Source: Humibacillus xanthopallidus
GTDB lineage: Bacteria; Actinomycetota; Actinomycetes; Actinomycetales; Dermatophilaceae
NCBI RefSeq assembly: GCF_006717145.1
Contig: NZ_VFQF01000002.1
Span: 806,001-870,000 of the forward strand
DNA length: 64,000 nt
Direction: 5' to 3'
Shown here: piece after piece, positions 45,015 through 53,530 of the stretch
Layout of the letters: every line of letters begins with the position of its first letter
Position numbering within the stretch: the first letter of the stretch is position 1
Program-made: the position numbers and the translations under genes
Notes under the pieces: model-generated
Database searches by the model: none
What the model saw: only the letters and a program-made list of their open reading frames with translations
Told to the model about the DNA's origin: nothing

Positions 45015-46541
45015 TCAGGCGCTGGGGACGCTCTCCGTGGCCGGGGCCGCAGCGGGCTTCGGGATCGCGTCGTCGTAGGGGGCAGTGCTCCGGCCGGCCG
45101 TGCGGTGGACCGCCATGTAGACGAGGCCGACGGCGATGACGACGAAGGCCGAGAGGGCCACGATCCAGTTGTCGTACCACGCCGCGTCGGGCGTGCGCGG
45201 CCACGCCATGTTGACGATCGCGATGACCCCGTAGGCGAGGGCCGCGATGTTGACCGGCAGGCCCCACTTCCCGAGGCGGTACTTGCCGCTCGGGACCCAG
45301 CCCTTGAGCCGGGCGCGCAAGGCGGCGAGGACGACCATCTGGAACCCGATGTAGATGCCGAGTGCCGCGAAGCTGACGATCTTCGTGATCGCGTCGGTCG
45401 AGAACGTCGAGCCGAGGACGATCACCGCCGGCACGATCGCGGCGACGAGCAGGGCGTAGGGCGGCACGGCTCGCGAGGGCGAGAACTTCCGCAGCAGGCT
45501 CGCGCCGACGATCATGTCGTCGCGTCCGTAGGAGTACGCGAGCCGGCTCGCCGCGGCCTGCAGGCTCATCGCGCAGGAGAGGAAGGACAGCAGGACGATC
45601 ATGAGGATGACCCGTGAGCCGGTCGTGCCGAAGGCCTGGGTGAGGACGTTGCCGACGGGGTCGGTGTCCGTGCCGGCGATGACGGCGGGGATGTCGCCCA
45701 CCGACAGCACGAGGGCAAGGCAGACGAAGGTGGCGGCGGCGCCGCCGATGTAGATGGTGCGGCGCATGGCCTTGGGGATGAGACGGCCCGGGTCGGGGAC
45801 CTCCTCGGCGACGTCGCCGCAGGCCTCGAAGCCGTAGTACTGGTAGATGCCGATGAGGGCAGCTGCGGCGAAGGCCCAGAGGTAGTTCGTGTCGCCGCCG
45901 GCTCCGAAGGAGTCGAAGATGACGCCGAGGTTGTGCTCGCGGTGGAAGACGAGCAGCCAGATGCCGACGAAGAGCGCCCCGAGGATCTCCGCCGTGAAGC
46001 CGATCATCGCCGCCATCGCGAGGACCCGCGTGCCGAGGAAGTTGATGATCGTCGCGAGGGCGAGCAGCACGAGGGCGCAGGCGATCGTCGTGTTCGTCGT
46101 CGCCTCGAAGCCGAAGGCGCTCGCCATGTAGGGGCCGGCCCCGTAGACGACCGAGGCAATCGTCACGAGCAAGGCGACGAGATAGACCCAGCCGGTCATC
46201 CACGCATACTTGCGTCCCCAGAGGCGCCGGGCCCACGGGTAGACGCCACCCGCGACGGGATACTGGGCGACGACCTCGCTGAAGACGAGCGCGACGAGGA
46301 ACTGGCCCGCGCCGACGATGAGGAAGCTCCAGATCATCGGCGGGCCGCCGGTGGCCAGGGCGAAGGCGAAGACGGTGTAGACACCGACGACGGGCGAGAG
46401 GTAGGTGAAGCCGAGGGAGAAGTTGGCCCAGGGGCTCATCTCCCGCTTGAACTCGGACGCGTAGCCCAGCGTCGAGAGATGGTGGGCGTCGTGGTCGGGG
46501 TGGTGCAGGTACTCCTGCTCCGCGGTGCTGATATCACTCAT
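45015..46541 (-). CDS. APC-superfamily amino acid / amine permease
   Basis: A 508-residue transporter with about twelve transmembrane helices. The N-terminal FKREMSPWANFSLGFTYLSPVVGVY is characteristic of the GABA/choline/polyamine-type APC permeases, and FGFEACGDVAEEVPDPGRLIP is the conserved region after helix 6. The ATG at 46541 follows GGGAGC; a TTG one codon earlier is less likely. Flanked by PucR and GntR regulators, it probably imports the amine or an omega-amino acid such as 5-aminovalerate or GABA. Confidence 0.88.
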   Translation of the reverse strand: MSDISTAEQEYLHHPDHDAHHLSTLGYASEFKREMSPWANFSLGFTYLSPVVGVYTVFAFALATGGPPMIWSFLIVGAGQFLVALVFSEVVAQYPVAGGVYPWARRLWGRKYAWMTGWVYLVALLVTIASVVYGAGPYMASAFGFEATTNTTIACALVLLALATIINFLGTRVLAMAAMIGFTAEILGALFVGIWLLVFHREHNLGVIFDSFGAGGDTNYLWAFAAAALIGIYQYYGFEACGDVAEEVPDPGRLIPKAMRRTIYIGGAAATFVCLALVLSVGDIPAVIAGTDTDPVGNVLTQAFGTTGSRVILMIVLLSFLSCAMSLQAAASRLAYSYGRDDMIVGASLLRKFSPSRAVPPYALLVAAIVPAVIVLGSTFSTDAITKIVSFAALGIYIGFQMVVLAALRARLKGWVPSGKYRLGKWGLPVNIAALAYGVIAIVNMAWPRTPDAAWYDNWIVALSAFVVIAVGLVYMAVHRTAGRSTAPYDDAIPKPAAAPATESVPSA

Positions 46542-46683
46542 CAACGTGCTCCCATGAAGGGTCGGGGCGCCGGGCTGCGAGGCCGTGCGCGATCAAGAAA
46601 CCGTGGGTCGGGGATGTCGGCCACCGGGAGGGCGAGCGCCGTCGCGCGTCGAGCGTCGAACGGGCTCGGAGGGGATGGAGCGA

Positions 46684-46728
46684 AAAACTACAAGACCAGA
46701 GGTATTGGCACAAGGGATTCGGCCGAAT
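46684..46728 (-). promoter_or_regulatory. Candidate permease promoter with adjacent palindrome
   Basis: On the minus strand TTGTGC and TAGTTT are separated by 17 bases. The palindrome ATTCGGCCGAAT at 46717-46728 abuts the -35 on its upstream side. The 326-base region between the permease and GntR genes is AT-richer here than its surroundings and carries nothing else recognisable. Confidence 0.35.
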
Positions 46729-46867
46729 AAGTTGAGCAGGCGCTCTCGGGCCGGGCGGACGGGTCGTATCGTGAGGCGCGCCCCTGTATCGCCCCGTTAG
46801 CGCTCCTGCATCGCCCGCGCAACGTCCTCGCATCTGCACCGCAACGCCCTGTCACCGGATCGGAACC

Positions 46868-47632
46868 ATGGCCAACGACATCGCTGACCCAGGACCGCTG
46901 GCACCCATGCTCGGGCGCTCCTCCTACCGCGGCCGGGCTGACGAGGTCGCCCAGCGGCTCGAGGAGGCGATCCTGCTCGGGCTCCTCGGTGACGGCGAGC
47001 AGCTGCCGACCGAGATCGAGCTCGCGAACCAGTTCGGTGTCTCGCCGATGACGCTGCGAGAGGCCCTGGCCCAGCTGCGCGAGCGTCGACTCGTCGTGAC
47101 CAGACGAGGGCGGAGCGGCGGCTCGTTCGTGCGGCGCCCGGCCGGCCCGGACCCCGACGAGATCCTGCCGCGGCTGCGGGCGATGAGCGTCACCCAGCTG
47201 CGCGACCTGGGCGACGAGGTGTCGGCCATCCACGTCCACGCCTCGAGGCTGGCGGCCGGGCGGGCGTCACCGACCAACGTCCGGCGTCTCTTCGCCCTCG
47301 CCGAGCAGCTGCACAAGGCGACGACGGTCCGCGACCGGGTCCGGGCCGACAGCCGCTTCAACATCGAGGTGGCCATGGCTGCCCAGTCGGAGCGGCTCAC
47401 CCGCCGCCAGGTCCTGCTCCAGGCCGAGGTGGCCGAGATGCTGTGGATCCCCGCCGGTGAGGAGCTGTCCGTCGACTCCGTCGTCGAGCGCCACCACGGC
47501 CTCGCCAAGGCGATCGCGGACGAGGACGAGGCGACGGCAGCCTCGCTGGCCGAGCAGGACGTCGCCTTGCGACTGCGCCGGCTCATCCGCCTGCACCTCG
47601 ACCTCACCGAACCAGAAGGGAGTGCGCGATGA
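46868..47632 (+). CDS. GntR-family regulator with FCD domain (PipR-like position)
   Basis: A 254-residue FadR/GntR-type repressor. The winged helix is at about 25-85 (LPTEIELANQFGVSPMTLRE, RRGRSGGSFVRRP) and a helical FCD effector domain follows (metal-type His/Asp positions within SRFNIEVAMAAQSERL and VERHHGLAKAI). It is coupled to a cytosolic cache protein (stop/start overlap) and lies upstream of the P450 operon. Mycobacterial piperidine genes include the GntR regulator PipR beside the P450 gene, an analogous arrangement. Confidence 0.87.
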   Translation: MANDIADPGPLAPMLGRSSYRGRADEVAQRLEEAILLGLLGDGEQLPTEIELANQFGVSPMTLREALAQLRERRLVVTRRGRSGGSFVRRPAGPDPDEILPRLRAMSVTQLRDLGDEVSAIHVHASRLAAGRASPTNVRRLFALAEQLHKATTVRDRVRADSRFNIEVAMAAQSERLTRRQVLLQAEVAEMLWIPAGEELSVDSVVERHHGLAKAIADEDEATAASLAEQDVALRLRRLIRLHLDLTEPEGSAR

Positions 47633-48378
47633 GCGACACCCAGGCGAAGACGGCCCGCAGCGACGCCGAGCGCATCGGGTCGGAGGTCCGCGCACTCCTG
47701 GCGCCCGTCCACGCGGGGCTCGAAGCGCTGCGCGACGAGATCCTCGAGGCCTTCCGGAGGGCTGACGCCGAGGGGCGGGCCGTGTTGGAGTCCGACCTCG
47801 TCGACCTCCCGGGGTTCTTCGCGGCCCACGGGCTCATGGAGGAGGTCGCCGTCGGCGTCGGCTTCGTCGGCGCGCCGGGAGCCGTGAACGGCCAGGACCG
47901 CTACATCCTCTGGTGGCAGCGCCGCGGCGACGGCTTCGCCCGCCTGCGCCTCAACTTCGAGCCGGACAGCGTCGACGTCTACGACTACCACGAGATGGAC
48001 TGGTACAAGGTCGCCGCGGAGTCCAGTCGGCCCGTTCTCTACGGCCCCTACGTCGACTACTCCGGGTCCGGGCACTACGTCTTCACCGGCGCGGTGCCCG
48101 TGCGCTCGGACCGCTTCATCGGCATCGCCGGCGCCGACCTGTCGGTGACCGAGATGGAGCGTCGCCTGACCGGTCTGCTGCGCACGGTTGGTCTCGACGC
48201 CCTCGTCGTCACGGGGGAGCGGCGGGTCCTCGCCGCGAACACGCCCCGCTGGGTGGTCGGCTCCAAGCTGCGGGTCGCGCCCGCTCCCGATGGCACCGGT
48301 GGCACTGCCGGCTTCCTTGCGGTGGTGCCCGTCGGCCTCGACAGCGACTGGTCGGTGGCGGTGGCCGCTCCGGAGTGA
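47629..48378 (+). CDS. Soluble Cache-domain sensor protein
   Basis: A 249-residue protein with a PDC/Cache-type ligand-binding domain: WWQRRGDGFARLRLNFEP, YDYHEMDWYKVAAESSRPVLYGPYVDYSGSG and IGIAGADLSV are typical of dCache modules that bind amino acids or amines. Usually this domain is extracellular and followed by a transmembrane helix and output domain. Here there is no signal peptide, membrane helix or output domain, and the start overlaps the GntR stop. I infer a cytosolic ligand sensor partnering the GntR protein. Confidence 0.78.
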   Translation: MSDTQAKTARSDAERIGSEVRALLAPVHAGLEALRDEILEAFRRADAEGRAVLESDLVDLPGFFAAHGLMEEVAVGVGFVGAPGAVNGQDRYILWWQRRGDGFARLRLNFEPDSVDVYDYHEMDWYKVAAESSRPVLYGPYVDYSGSGHYVFTGAVPVRSDRFIGIAGADLSVTEMERRLTGLLRTVGLDALVVTGERRVLAANTPRWVVGSKLRVAPAPDGTGGTAGFLAVVPVGLDSDWSVAVAAPE

Positions 48379-48461
48379 GCCTGCCGTATGCCGCCCCGCT
48401 CGGGGCGTGAGTCGACGTGCCTGCGCGCCGGCACCCTCCGGCATACGTGGTGGGCAACCTC

Positions 48462-48491
48462 TTGACAACAATACTCTAGTTCTAGAGTATT
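48462..48491 (+). promoter_or_regulatory. P450 operon promoter overlapped by a perfect operator palindrome
   Basis: A consensus TTGACA at 48462-48467 is followed by an AT-rich inverted repeat with 10-bp perfect arms: AATACTCTAG, spacer TT, CTAGAGTATT, at 48470-48491. A TAGAGT/GAGTAT -10 falls inside the right arm, so a bound protein would block RNA polymerase. The GntR/FCD protein encoded upstream is the obvious candidate. The P450 ribosome-binding site AAGGAGG follows about 18 bases later. Confidence 0.7.
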
Positions 48492-48519
48492 TGTGTCCCA
48501 CCCCACTCAAGGAGGGCAC

Positions 48520-49731
48520 ATGACCATCGCCTCGCAGCTCGACCACCCGACTGTTCCGTCCTTCGACGTCACCGACCCCGGCTTCTCGATCACCTCCGAC
48601 GAGGTCCACGCCGCGAGGGAGCGCAGCTGGTACGCCACGACGAACTACGGCATCGCCGTCCTGCGCTACGACGAGGTGAGCCGCCTGCTCAAGCACCCCA
48701 AGCTGCGCCAGGGCAGCGTGCAGTGGCCGGCCCACAACGGGGTGACCGAGGGCCCGTTCGCGCAGTGGTGGGCCAGCTGGATCCTCAACAAGGAGGGGGA
48801 GGAGCACCACCGGCTGCGCCGCCTCATGAACCCTGCCTTCTCGCCCAAGCTCATCGGCGGTCTCGTGCCCCGCTTCCAGGCCCTCGCGGCCGAGCTCGTC
48901 GACGCCTTCGAGCGCCCCGGGCACTGTGAGTTCATGGGCGAGTTCGCCGAGCCGTATGCCGCCCGCGTCATCGCCATCATGCTCGGGCTGCCCGAGGACG
49001 AGTGGCCGATCATCGCCCGTGAGGCAACCAACATCGGGCTCGCGATGGGCGTCACGATCCAGTCCGAGCTGCCGACGATCGAGGGAGCGCTCGAGCGCCT
49101 CTACGCCTATGCCGACGCCCTCATCGAGGACCGCCGCGCCAACCCGGGGGACGACTTCGTCAGCGCCCTCGTCCAGGCGAGCCGCGACAGCGACACCCTG
49201 AGCGACCGGGAGCTGCGCGACGGGTTGGTGCTGCTGATCTTCGGCGGCTACGACACGACCCGCAACCAGCTCGGCCTCGCGATGCAGAGCTTCATGAACC
49301 ACCCCGACCAGTGGCGGCTGCTCGCCGAGCGCCCCGAGCTCGGCGGCAAGGCGGTCGAGGAGGTCATGCGGGTCAACCCGACGGTGCGCTGGGTCACGCG
49401 AGAAGCCTTGGAGGACTTCACCTTCGAGGGTCTGGACATCGCGGCCGGCACCACCGTCCACCTCTTCAGCGAGTCTGCCGGCACCGACCCGCGCGTCTTC
49501 GGCGAGCCGTCCTTCGACCTCACGGCCGACCGCAAGCCGCACTTCGGCTTCGGTGGCGGCGCGCACCACTGCCTCGGGCACTTCGTCGCCCGGTCCGACA
49601 TGAGCGAGGCGCTGCCGCTGCTGGCCCGCCGCCTCCGCGACCCTCGCCCGGCCGGCGGGTCGACCTGGCTGCCCGACTCGGGCAACACCGGGCCGATGAC
49701 CCTGCCGATCGACTTCACACCCGGCGCCTGA
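48520..49731 (+). CDS. Cytochrome P450, CYP151-like (cyclic amine hydroxylase)
   Basis: A 403-residue soluble bacterial P450. The I-helix oxygen-activation motif is GGYDTT at 242-247, the ExxR motif EEVMR is at 280-284, and the haem-binding loop FGFGGGAHHCLGHF places the ligand Cys at 351. Context (GntR regulator upstream, [3Fe-4S] ferredoxin, reductase and a glutamine-synthetase-like gene downstream) equals that of MorA/PipA (CYP151), which open morpholine, piperidine and pyrrolidine rings in mycobacteria. Substrate assignment is inferred from context. AAGGAGG precedes the ATG. Confidence 0.88.
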   Translation: MTIASQLDHPTVPSFDVTDPGFSITSDEVHAARERSWYATTNYGIAVLRYDEVSRLLKHPKLRQGSVQWPAHNGVTEGPFAQWWASWILNKEGEEHHRLRRLMNPAFSPKLIGGLVPRFQALAAELVDAFERPGHCEFMGEFAEPYAARVIAIMLGLPEDEWPIIAREATNIGLAMGVTIQSELPTIEGALERLYAYADALIEDRRANPGDDFVSALVQASRDSDTLSDRELRDGLVLLIFGGYDTTRNQLGLAMQSFMNHPDQWRLLAERPELGGKAVEEVMRVNPTVRWVTREALEDFTFEGLDIAAGTTVHLFSESAGTDPRVFGEPSFDLTADRKPHFGFGGGAHHCLGHFVARSDMSEALPLLARRLRDPRPAGGSTWLPDSGNTGPMTLPIDFTPGA

Positions 49732-49789
49732 CCTCGCCCCACGGGCCCCAGACCACAGGCCTCACCTCTCAGAGAAGGACGTCTCCACC

Positions 49790-49978
49790 ATGAAGATCAT
49801 CGTCGACCTCAACCTCTGCCAGGACCACGGGCAGTGCGCGATCGCCGCGCCCGCCGTGTTCCGGATGACCGACGAGGGCAAGCTCGAGTACGAGGAGATC
49901 GCCGACGAGGCCCGTCGCGCCGAGGTCGAGGAGGCCGCGGACGTCTGCCCCGTCCAGGCCATCCTCATCGAGGGCTGA
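49790..49978 (+). CDS. [3Fe-4S] ferredoxin for the P450
   Basis: A 62-residue ferredoxin. The cluster motif is C10-x-x-H13-x-x-C16 with C53-Pro54; His replaces the second Cys, as in P450-associated [3Fe-4S] ferredoxins of actinobacteria. It carries electrons from the reductase at 49980 to the P450 at 48520. Its stop is followed at once by the reductase GTG. Confidence 0.93.
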   Translation: MKIIVDLNLCQDHGQCAIAAPAVFRMTDEGKLEYEEIADEARRAEVEEAADVCPVQAILIEG

Positions 49979-49979
49979 C

Positions 49980-51287
49980 GTGAGCACCCCGCACGTCGTC
50001 GTCGTGGGCGCCTCGCTCGGAGGGCTCCGGGCCGCCGAGCAGCTGCGCGCCCGTGGCTTCGAGGGCCGGGTCACCGTCATCGGCGACGAGCGCCATCTGC
50101 CCTACAACCGGCCGCCGCTGTCGAAGGAGGTCCTCGCCGACCCGGGAGACAACGACCCGGCGCGGCTGCACGGCCGCGTGGAGTTCCGCCGCAAGGCGTC
50201 GACCGCCGACGTCGACTTCGTGCTCGGCGTCCCCGTGGTCGGCTCGGACCTCGCTCGGCGGGAACTGCGGCTGGAGTCCGGAGAGGTCGTGCCCTACGAC
50301 GGGCTGGTCGTCGCCACCGGGCTGCGGCCGCGGCGCCTCGACCTGCCCGGGCCCGAGCAGGGCCGACACTCGATCCGCACGCTCGACGACTGCGTCGGCC
50401 TGCGGACCGAGCTCGCCACGCTCACCGGGTTCACCGGACTCACCGAGCTCACCGGACTCAACGAGGCGTCGACGGCCGGCCGGCGCCCGTCGGTCGTCGT
50501 CGTCGGTGCCGGCTTCATCGGCTGCGAGACCGCGGCGACCCTCGTCAAGAGGGGGTGCGACGTCACCGTCGTCGAACCCTTCGGCGCACCGATGGAACGC
50601 GTCCTCGGCGCGGACCTCGCGGGAGCGGTCCAGCGCCACCACGAGCGTGCGGGAGTGCGCTTCGTCCTGGGAGCGAGCCCGGCGGCATACACCGACGGGG
50701 CGGCAGCGCCGGGACGGGTCGGGGGGCTGCTCCTGGCCGACGGCCGAGTGCTGCCAGCCGATCTCGTCGTCGAGTCGGTGGGGTCCGTCTGCAACACCGG
50801 GTGGCTGGCCGGCAACGATCTCGACCTGCGCGACGGCGTCCTCGCCGACAACGACCTGCGGGTCGTCGGGGCCGAGGGCGTCGTCGCGGTCGGGGACGTC
50901 GCGCGGTTCCCCAACCCGCTCTTCGACGACGTGCCCCGACGGGTGGAGCACTGGTCGATCCCCACGGACACGGCCAGGCGCGCCGCGACGACCCTGCTGG
51001 CCGAGCTGACCGGCTCCGCCGTGGACCCGGCGCCCTTCGCACCGATCCCGTCGTTCTGGAGCGACCAGCACGACCTGCGTCTGCAGAGCTTCGGCTCGCC
51101 CGGTCTTGCCGACGAGGCCCGTCTCGTCGAGGGCGATGTCGACCGCCTCGCCGACGGCGTCCTCGTCACCTACCACCGTCTCGGCGCCCACGTCGGGACC
51201 ATCGCCGTCAACCTCCCACCGGCACGCCAGCGCGAGCTGCGCGACGACTTCGTCGCCCGCGTCCCCGCGGTCGCGATCCCCGCCTGA
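49980..51287 (+). CDS. NAD(P)H:ferredoxin reductase (FAD-dependent)
   Basis: A 435-residue flavoprotein of the putidaredoxin-reductase type. The FAD-binding GASLGGLRAAEQLR follows VVV at the N-terminus, YNRPPLSKE is conserved in the family, the NADH-binding VVVGAGFIGCETAATL is central, and VVAVGDVARFPNP contacts FAD. A short TGFTGLTELTGLNEA repeat before the NADH domain looks like a small expansion. The GTG at 49980 follows the ferredoxin stop. It reduces that ferredoxin. Confidence 0.92.
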   Translation: MSTPHVVVVGASLGGLRAAEQLRARGFEGRVTVIGDERHLPYNRPPLSKEVLADPGDNDPARLHGRVEFRRKASTADVDFVLGVPVVGSDLARRELRLESGEVVPYDGLVVATGLRPRRLDLPGPEQGRHSIRTLDDCVGLRTELATLTGFTGLTELTGLNEASTAGRRPSVVVVGAGFIGCETAATLVKRGCDVTVVEPFGAPMERVLGADLAGAVQRHHERAGVRFVLGASPAAYTDGAAAPGRVGGLLLADGRVLPADLVVESVGSVCNTGWLAGNDLDLRDGVLADNDLRVVGAEGVVAVGDVARFPNPLFDDVPRRVEHWSIPTDTARRAATTLLAELTGSAVDPAPFAPIPSFWSDQHDLRLQSFGSPGLADEARLVEGDVDRLADGVLVTYHRLGAHVGTIAVNLPPARQRELRDDFVARVPAVAIPA

Positions 51288-51338
51288 CCAGCTCGCCTCT
51301 CTCCTCGAACCACTCGACTGCCCCCGAAAGGTCCTGCC

Positions 51339-52724
51339 ATGCCCACCACCCCGCTCGACCAGCACCGCGAGGCGAACGCCTCGAGCGAGCTGCTGCCCCA
51401 GATCCTGTCGACGATGACCGACCGTGGCGTCGAGTTCGTCTACTTCCAGTCCGTCACGATCACCGGACGCGTCGTCGGAAAGGTCGTGCCTGCAAGGCAT
51501 TTCGCGCGTCTTGCCACCAAGGGCATCCAGCAGCACCGGACCGCGATCGCCAACCTCCAGTCGACGCGCGAGGGACTCCTGCTCGGTGGCGGGGTGCACG
51601 CCCCCGAGTACACCGCGATGGCCGACCTCGACACCTTCGCCGTCCTGCCGTGGGACACCTCCGTGGCCCGTGTGTTCTGTCGCCTCTACGAGCCGGACCA
51701 CTTGGCCGAGGGTGCGGGTGCGCCGTTCGTCAGCGACTCGCGCGGCCTGCTGAAGCGGATGCACGCCGACTTCACCGCCCGGACGGGCCTCGAGCTGCGC
51801 ACCGGCACCGAGCCGGAGATGACGTGGCGGGGCCCGGGCCTCACGGCGACCTTCCGTCCGGGCTCCAGCCCGGCGTACCACATCGAGCACCTCGAGAAGG
51901 GTCGCGCGATCTACCAGAAGGTCATCGGCTACGCCCAGGCGCTGGGCCTCGACATGGTCGAGGGCGACTACGAGGACGAGGGCCAGTTCGAGCTGAACTG
52001 GATGTACGACCACGCCGACCTCACGGCCGACCGACTCACGACCTACCGCCAGATCTGCAAGCAGGTCGCCCGCGAGCTCGGCATCGAGGCGAGCTTCATG
52101 CCCAAGCCGGCCACCGGGATGATGGGCAACGGGTGCCACCACAACTTCAGCCTCTGGCGCGACGGCGTCAACGTCCTCGAGACGCCGGGCGTGACCGAGC
52201 TGCACCTCAGCGACGAGGGCAAGGCGGCGCTCGGCGGCGTCCTCGCCCACTCGGCCTCGGCGATGCTCGTCATGGGTTCGACCGTCAACTCCTACAAGCG
52301 CTACTGGGACGCCGGCCAGTTCGCCCCGTCGCAGATCAACTGGGGCCTCGACAACAAGACGTGCACGGTGCGCCTCTCGGCCAACGGCCGGCTTGAGTAC
52401 AAGCTGCCCGACGCGGCCGTGAACCCCTACCTGTCGCACGCGGTCCTGCTCGCCGCCATCGACGACGGGCTGACCAACGAGCTCGACCCCGGTGCCCCGA
52501 CGATCGGGTCGAGCTACGACTCCTCCCAGGACGCGCGGTTCGCGCCCCTCCCGCTCAACCTCGGTGAGGCCATCGCTGCCTTCCGCACCGACGAGGTGCT
52601 GCGCAAGGCCCTCGGCCCCGAGCTCGCCGATCTCCTCGTCGACTACCGCAGTGACGAGTGGGCGCGCTTCTGCGGCTACGTCACCGACTGGGAGAAGGAC
52701 ACCTACTGGGAGGACGTGCCGTGA
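51339..52724 (+). CDS. Glutamine-synthetase-family gamma-glutamylamide ligase (PuuA/GlnA3-like)
   Basis: A 461-residue glutamine synthetase homologue. Metal-site residues appear in TGTEPEMTW and VEGDYEDEGQFELNW, and the ATP/glutamate region in FMPKPATGMMGNGCHHNFSL. Length and divergence place it among enzymes that couple glutamate to amines (PuuA, IpuC, GlnA3) rather than true GlnA. A glutamine-synthetase-like gene also follows morABC in mycobacteria. Here I infer it gamma-glutamylates the amino group of the ring-opened amine. It overlaps the next gene's start. Confidence 0.87.
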   Translation: MPTTPLDQHREANASSELLPQILSTMTDRGVEFVYFQSVTITGRVVGKVVPARHFARLATKGIQQHRTAIANLQSTREGLLLGGGVHAPEYTAMADLDTFAVLPWDTSVARVFCRLYEPDHLAEGAGAPFVSDSRGLLKRMHADFTARTGLELRTGTEPEMTWRGPGLTATFRPGSSPAYHIEHLEKGRAIYQKVIGYAQALGLDMVEGDYEDEGQFELNWMYDHADLTADRLTTYRQICKQVARELGIEASFMPKPATGMMGNGCHHNFSLWRDGVNVLETPGVTELHLSDEGKAALGGVLAHSASAMLVMGSTVNSYKRYWDAGQFAPSQINWGLDNKTCTVRLSANGRLEYKLPDAAVNPYLSHAVLLAAIDDGLTNELDPGAPTIGSSYDSSQDARFAPLPLNLGEAIAAFRTDEVLRKALGPELADLLVDYRSDEWARFCGYVTDWEKDTYWEDVP

Positions 52725-53530
52725 CCGCGACCACCGCAGTTGCCGAGCGTGCCGAGCCGCTCCGGCTCGTCTGCATCGACTCGGACGCGCCGCCGCTCTT
52801 CGGGCTGCGCGACCCGGCGACCGGGCGCCGCGAGGGCTTCGAGCCCGCTGTCGCCGAGCTCGTCGCCGCTGAGCTCGGACGTCCCCTCGAGTGGGTCGTC
52901 GTCGCCTGGGCCGACCTGCTCCCCGTCGTCCAGGCAGGCGGAGCCGATGCGGTCCTCTGCGGGCAGGGGATCACCCCCCTGCGTGCCTCCCAGGTCGACT
53001 TCACCCGCCCGTATGCCGTGTTCCACGAGAGCGTGCTCGTGCGCCGGGGTGCCCCGATCGTCGCGCCGGAGGACCTCCGCGGGCGCCGCGTGGCGGCCAT
53101 CGCGGCGAGCACGAACATGGCGCTGGCGCAGACCTTCGACGGGGCCGAGCCGGTGGCCTTCGGCGGCGGCTCGGACGACGTCTACGCCGACATGCTGGCA
53201 GCGCTCGCTGCCGGGGAGATCGACGCCGTCGTCGACGACGACGTCGTCTTCGTCCCGCTCGGGGACTCCGACCCCCGCTTCGAGGTGGCCTTCACCGTCC
53301 GGACGGGCAACCGCTGGGGGATCGGGGTCTCCAAGGAGCGCGCCGAACTGCGCGGAGCGATCGACGCCGCGCTCGGGCGGGTGATCGCGGACGGGCGCCA
53401 TCGGGCCGCCTGGGAGCAGTGGCTGCCGACGCTCGACTTCCCCTTCGCCGCGGAGGACGGGCGGGGTGTCGAGGCGGCCGAGGCTGCGTCTGCGGCTTCC
53501 GTTGCGCCCACGCCGATCGAGGCGAGGTGA
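52721..53530 (+). CDS. Solute-binding (SBP family 3) protein without signal peptide
   Basis: A 269-residue periplasmic-binding-protein-fold domain: LRLVCIDSDAPPLFGL, REGFEPAVAELVAAELG, FTRPYAVFHESVLVRRG and RRVAAIAASTNMALAQ are typical of polar-amino-acid binders. No signal peptide or lipobox is present; the N-terminus goes straight into the fold. No permease or ATPase gene is adjacent. It is translationally coupled on both sides within the gamma-glutamyl operon. It may act in the cytosol as a sensor or carrier of the amine. Confidence 0.83.
   Translation: MTATTAVAERAEPLRLVCIDSDAPPLFGLRDPATGRREGFEPAVAELVAAELGRPLEWVVVAWADLLPVVQAGGADAVLCGQGITPLRASQVDFTRPYAVFHESVLVRRGAPIVAPEDLRGRRVAAIAASTNMALAQTFDGAEPVAFGGGSDDVYADMLAALAAGEIDAVVDDDVVFVPLGDSDPRFEVAFTVRTGNRWGIGVSKERAELRGAIDAALGRVIADGRHRAAWEQWLPTLDFPFAAEDGRGVEAAEAASAASVAPTPIEAR

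Noticed and set aside
46924-49581. An 885-codon minus-strand open frame across the GntR, cache and P450 genes
   Set aside because: It spans three well supported genes and the P450 promoter and shows no domain. It is an antisense artefact of high GC.
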